Shown here in pieces: positions 4,728 to 6,026 of a DNA stretch of 6,026 bases (position 1 is the first letter of the stretch; every line of letters begins with the position of its first letter). The stretch covers positions 1 through 6,026 of the forward strand of contig JALSNL010000455.1 of assembly GCA_026987055.1 (NCBI GenBank), in the 5' to 3' direction. This DNA is from Melioribacteraceae bacterium. Its GTDB lineage: Bacteria > Bacteroidota > Ignavibacteria > Ignavibacteriales > Melioribacteraceae. The position numbers and the translations under genes were made by a program. The notes under the pieces are model-generated. The model was given only the letters and a program-made list of their open reading frames with translations. It was not told where the DNA came from and ran no database searches.

Positions 4728-5870
4728 CTAATCTCTTGTAATTGCTCTGCCAATAACAATTCTTTGAATTTCCGACGTACCTTCGTAAATCTCCGTTATT
4801 TTTGCATCGCGGTACATTCGTTCAACTTCATATTCTCTTACATAACCGTAACCACCAAGAATTTGAACGGCATCGCGAGTAACTTCCATAGCTGTTTCGG
4901 AAGCAAAAAGTTTTGCCATCGAAGCTTCTTTAATATAGTCTTTCCCTTCGTCTTTTAATCCGCATGCTTGTAATGTTAAAAGTTTTGCTGCTTCAATTTT
5001 AGTTGCCATATCAGCCAATTTAAATTGAATTGCTTGATGGTTCGCAATTTCGGTACCGAAAGCTTTTCTTTCTTTGGAATATTTTAATGCTTTTTCATAA
5101 GCACCCATAGCAATTCCAACAGCTTGCGAAGCAATTCCGTAACGTCCTCCGTTAAGAGTATTCATTGCAAAATTAAAACCTTTCCCAACTTCCCACAAAA
5201 TATTTTCTTCGGGAACTTTGCAATTATCAAAAGAAAGAGAACAAGTATCGGAACTTCTTATACCAAGTTTATCTTCTTTAACACCATGCGTAAAACCCGG
5301 CGTTCCTTTTTCAACCAAAAACGCTGTTATTCCTTTGTGGCGTTTTTCTTTATCTGTTTGTGCAAAAACAATGTAATAATCTGCACTTGTTCCATTTGTA
5401 ATCCAATTCTTCATTCCGTTAAGCACCCAAAAATCACCTTCTTTATGTGCCATTGTGTGTTGTTGTGTAGCATCACTTCCGGCTTCAGGTTCCGATAGAG
5501 CAAATGCACCAAGCTTATCACCACGTGCTAAAGGTTTCAAGTATTTTTCTTTCACAGCTTCGGAAGCCCATCTTTCAAGTCCGAAAGTTACAAGCGAATT
5601 ATTAACCGACATAATAACACCTACCGAAGCATCCACTTTGGAAATTTCCATCATCGCCAAAGCATAACTTATGGTATCCATTCCGGCACCGTCATATTTC
5701 GGGTCAACCATCATTCCCATAAACCCAAGCTCGCCAAGCTTTTTAACTATTTCCGTTGGAAACTCTGCGTTCTTATCTCTTTCAATTGCGGTAGGTGCAA
5801 TTTCTTGCTCTGCAAATTCTCTTGCAGTTTGTTGAATCATTGTTTGTTCTTCTGTTAACGTAAATTTCAT
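4728..5870 (-). CDS. Short-chain (butyryl-CoA type) acyl-CoA dehydrogenase
   Basis: This is an FAD flavoprotein of 380 residues, normal for the family, that oxidises acyl-CoA to trans-2-enoyl-CoA and passes electrons to electron-transfer flavoprotein. The N-terminal helical domain covers about 1-118. Signature 1 is A124-L-S-E-P-E-A-G-S-D-A134 and the flavin-contact motif is K154-N-W-I-T-N-G160. The C-terminal helical domain has L239-N-G-G-R-Y-G-I-A-S (Gly where isovaleryl-type enzymes have their catalytic Glu), then E267-R-K-A-F-G. Signature 2 is Q336-I-L-G-G-Y-G-Y-V-R-E-Y-x-V-E-R. The catalytic base is E363 in I-Y-E363-G-T-S-E-I-Q-R, the position used by short- and medium-chain enzymes. Together these favour a short-chain enzyme; exact chain length cannot be read from sequence. 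The start is fixed by AGGAGA directly before the ATG. It leads a two-gene unit with DUF2442. No etf, thiolase or hydratase genes are in the window. Confidence 0.94.
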   Translation of the reverse strand: MKFTLTEEQTMIQQTAREFAEQEIAPTAIERDKNAEFPTEIVKKLGELGFMGMMVDPKYDGAGMDTISYALAMMEISKVDASVGVIMSVNNSLVTFGLERWASEAVKEKYLKPLARGDKLGAFALSEPEAGSDATQQHTMAHKEGDFWVLNGMKNWITNGTSADYYIVFAQTDKEKRHKGITAFLVEKGTPGFTHGVKEDKLGIRSSDTCSLSFDNCKVPEENILWEVGKGFNFAMNTLNGGRYGIASQAVGIAMGAYEKALKYSKERKAFGTEIANHQAIQFKLADMATKIEAAKLLTLQACGLKDEGKDYIKEASMAKLFASETAMEVTRDAVQILGGYGYVREYEVERMYRDAKITEIYEGTSEIQRIVIGRAITRD

Positions 5871-6026
5871 TTTTTCTCCTAATGTTTAATTTATAGGATA
5901 AAACTATCTTATAATAACAACTTAAGAAATAGGATTTGAAAATTCAAATTAAATTTTTTGGATTGTAATATATAAATCTTTGTGAAAGATGGTTTTTACA
6001 TCTGAAAGTGTTAGTTATTTGAATTA
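5871..6026 (-). promoter_or_regulatory. Leader and probable control region of the acyl-CoA dehydrogenase gene
   Basis: About 155 nt carries no supported gene. AGGAGA (5880-5875) is a strong ribosome site 4 nt before the ATG. Upstream on the minus strand TTGTTA (5920-5915) and TATAAA (5895-5890) could be -35/-10 boxes, but the 19-nt spacing is long. A perfect palindrome ATTTGAA-AA-TTCAAAT (5934-5949) lies just upstream of this candidate promoter, and a further ATTTGAA half-site occurs at 6017-6023. A short hairpin ATCTTT-GTG-AAAGAT (5976-5990) is also present. The palindrome may be an operator; the promoter call is tentative. Confidence 0.4.

Noticed and set aside
5124..5667. Plus-strand frames of 124 and 70 codons opposite acyl-CoA dehydrogenase
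   Set aside because: They are antisense to a gene with every catalytic motif in place; composition is Cys/Phe/Ser rich, as expected from the reverse of coding sequence.
5976..5990. Hairpin ATCTTT-GTG-AAAGAT in the dehydrogenase leader as a terminator of an upstream gene
   Set aside because: The stem is six pairs with only one G-C pair, and it is followed on the minus strand by TTATATATT rather than a T-run. Too weak to call.

Overview
The window is AT-rich bacterial DNA. Every gene I can support lies on the minus strand, so transcription runs from high to low coordinates. Several starts are preceded by clear AGGAG-type ribosome binding sites, which is unlike typical Bacteroidia. The ferredoxin type and general protein character resemble the FCB group. 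An Ignavibacteriota/Chlorobiota-like organism is my best guess, but this is inference and not proof.

Layout from right to left (direction of transcription). 5871-6026 is a leader with a strong Shine-Dalgarno site and a perfect 16-bp palindrome. Next is a short-chain (butyryl-CoA type) acyl-CoA dehydrogenase (4728-5870), followed 2 nt later by a small DUF2442 protein (4450-4725). A rho-independent terminator (4374-4428) ends this two-gene unit. A promoter-bearing gap of about 100 nt then leads into a six-gene run: an ACT-domain protein of the UPF0237 type with an unusual N-terminal extension (3837-4268), its usual partner the DUF711/UPF0210 'PFL family' protein (2436-3797), LemA (1825-2412), a TPM-domain membrane protein with a glycine-rich tail (1019-1762), a DUF309 protein (650-988) and an Alvin-type 2[4Fe-4S] ferredoxin (302-631). 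Intergenic gaps in this run are 18-62 nt, and a strong terminator (235-270) closes it. At the left edge, the first 55 codons of an exported protein run off the window (1-165).

How the genes fit together. Acyl-CoA dehydrogenase supplies a beta-oxidation or butyrate-type step that would need electron-transfer flavoprotein, which is not encoded here. ACT + DUF711 and LemA + TPM are two pairs known from other bacteria whose exact roles remain unsettled. The ferredoxin is a low-potential electron carrier. The window is mostly ordinary core-type genome: I see no mobile element, CRISPR array, tRNA, rRNA or defence system. The points worth a second look are the extended ACT protein, the long insertion between the ferredoxin clusters, the orphan DUF2442 next to acyl-CoA dehydrogenase, a terminator-like hairpin inside the six-gene unit, and the palindrome in the dehydrogenase leader. 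No gap without a gene exceeds about 180 nt.
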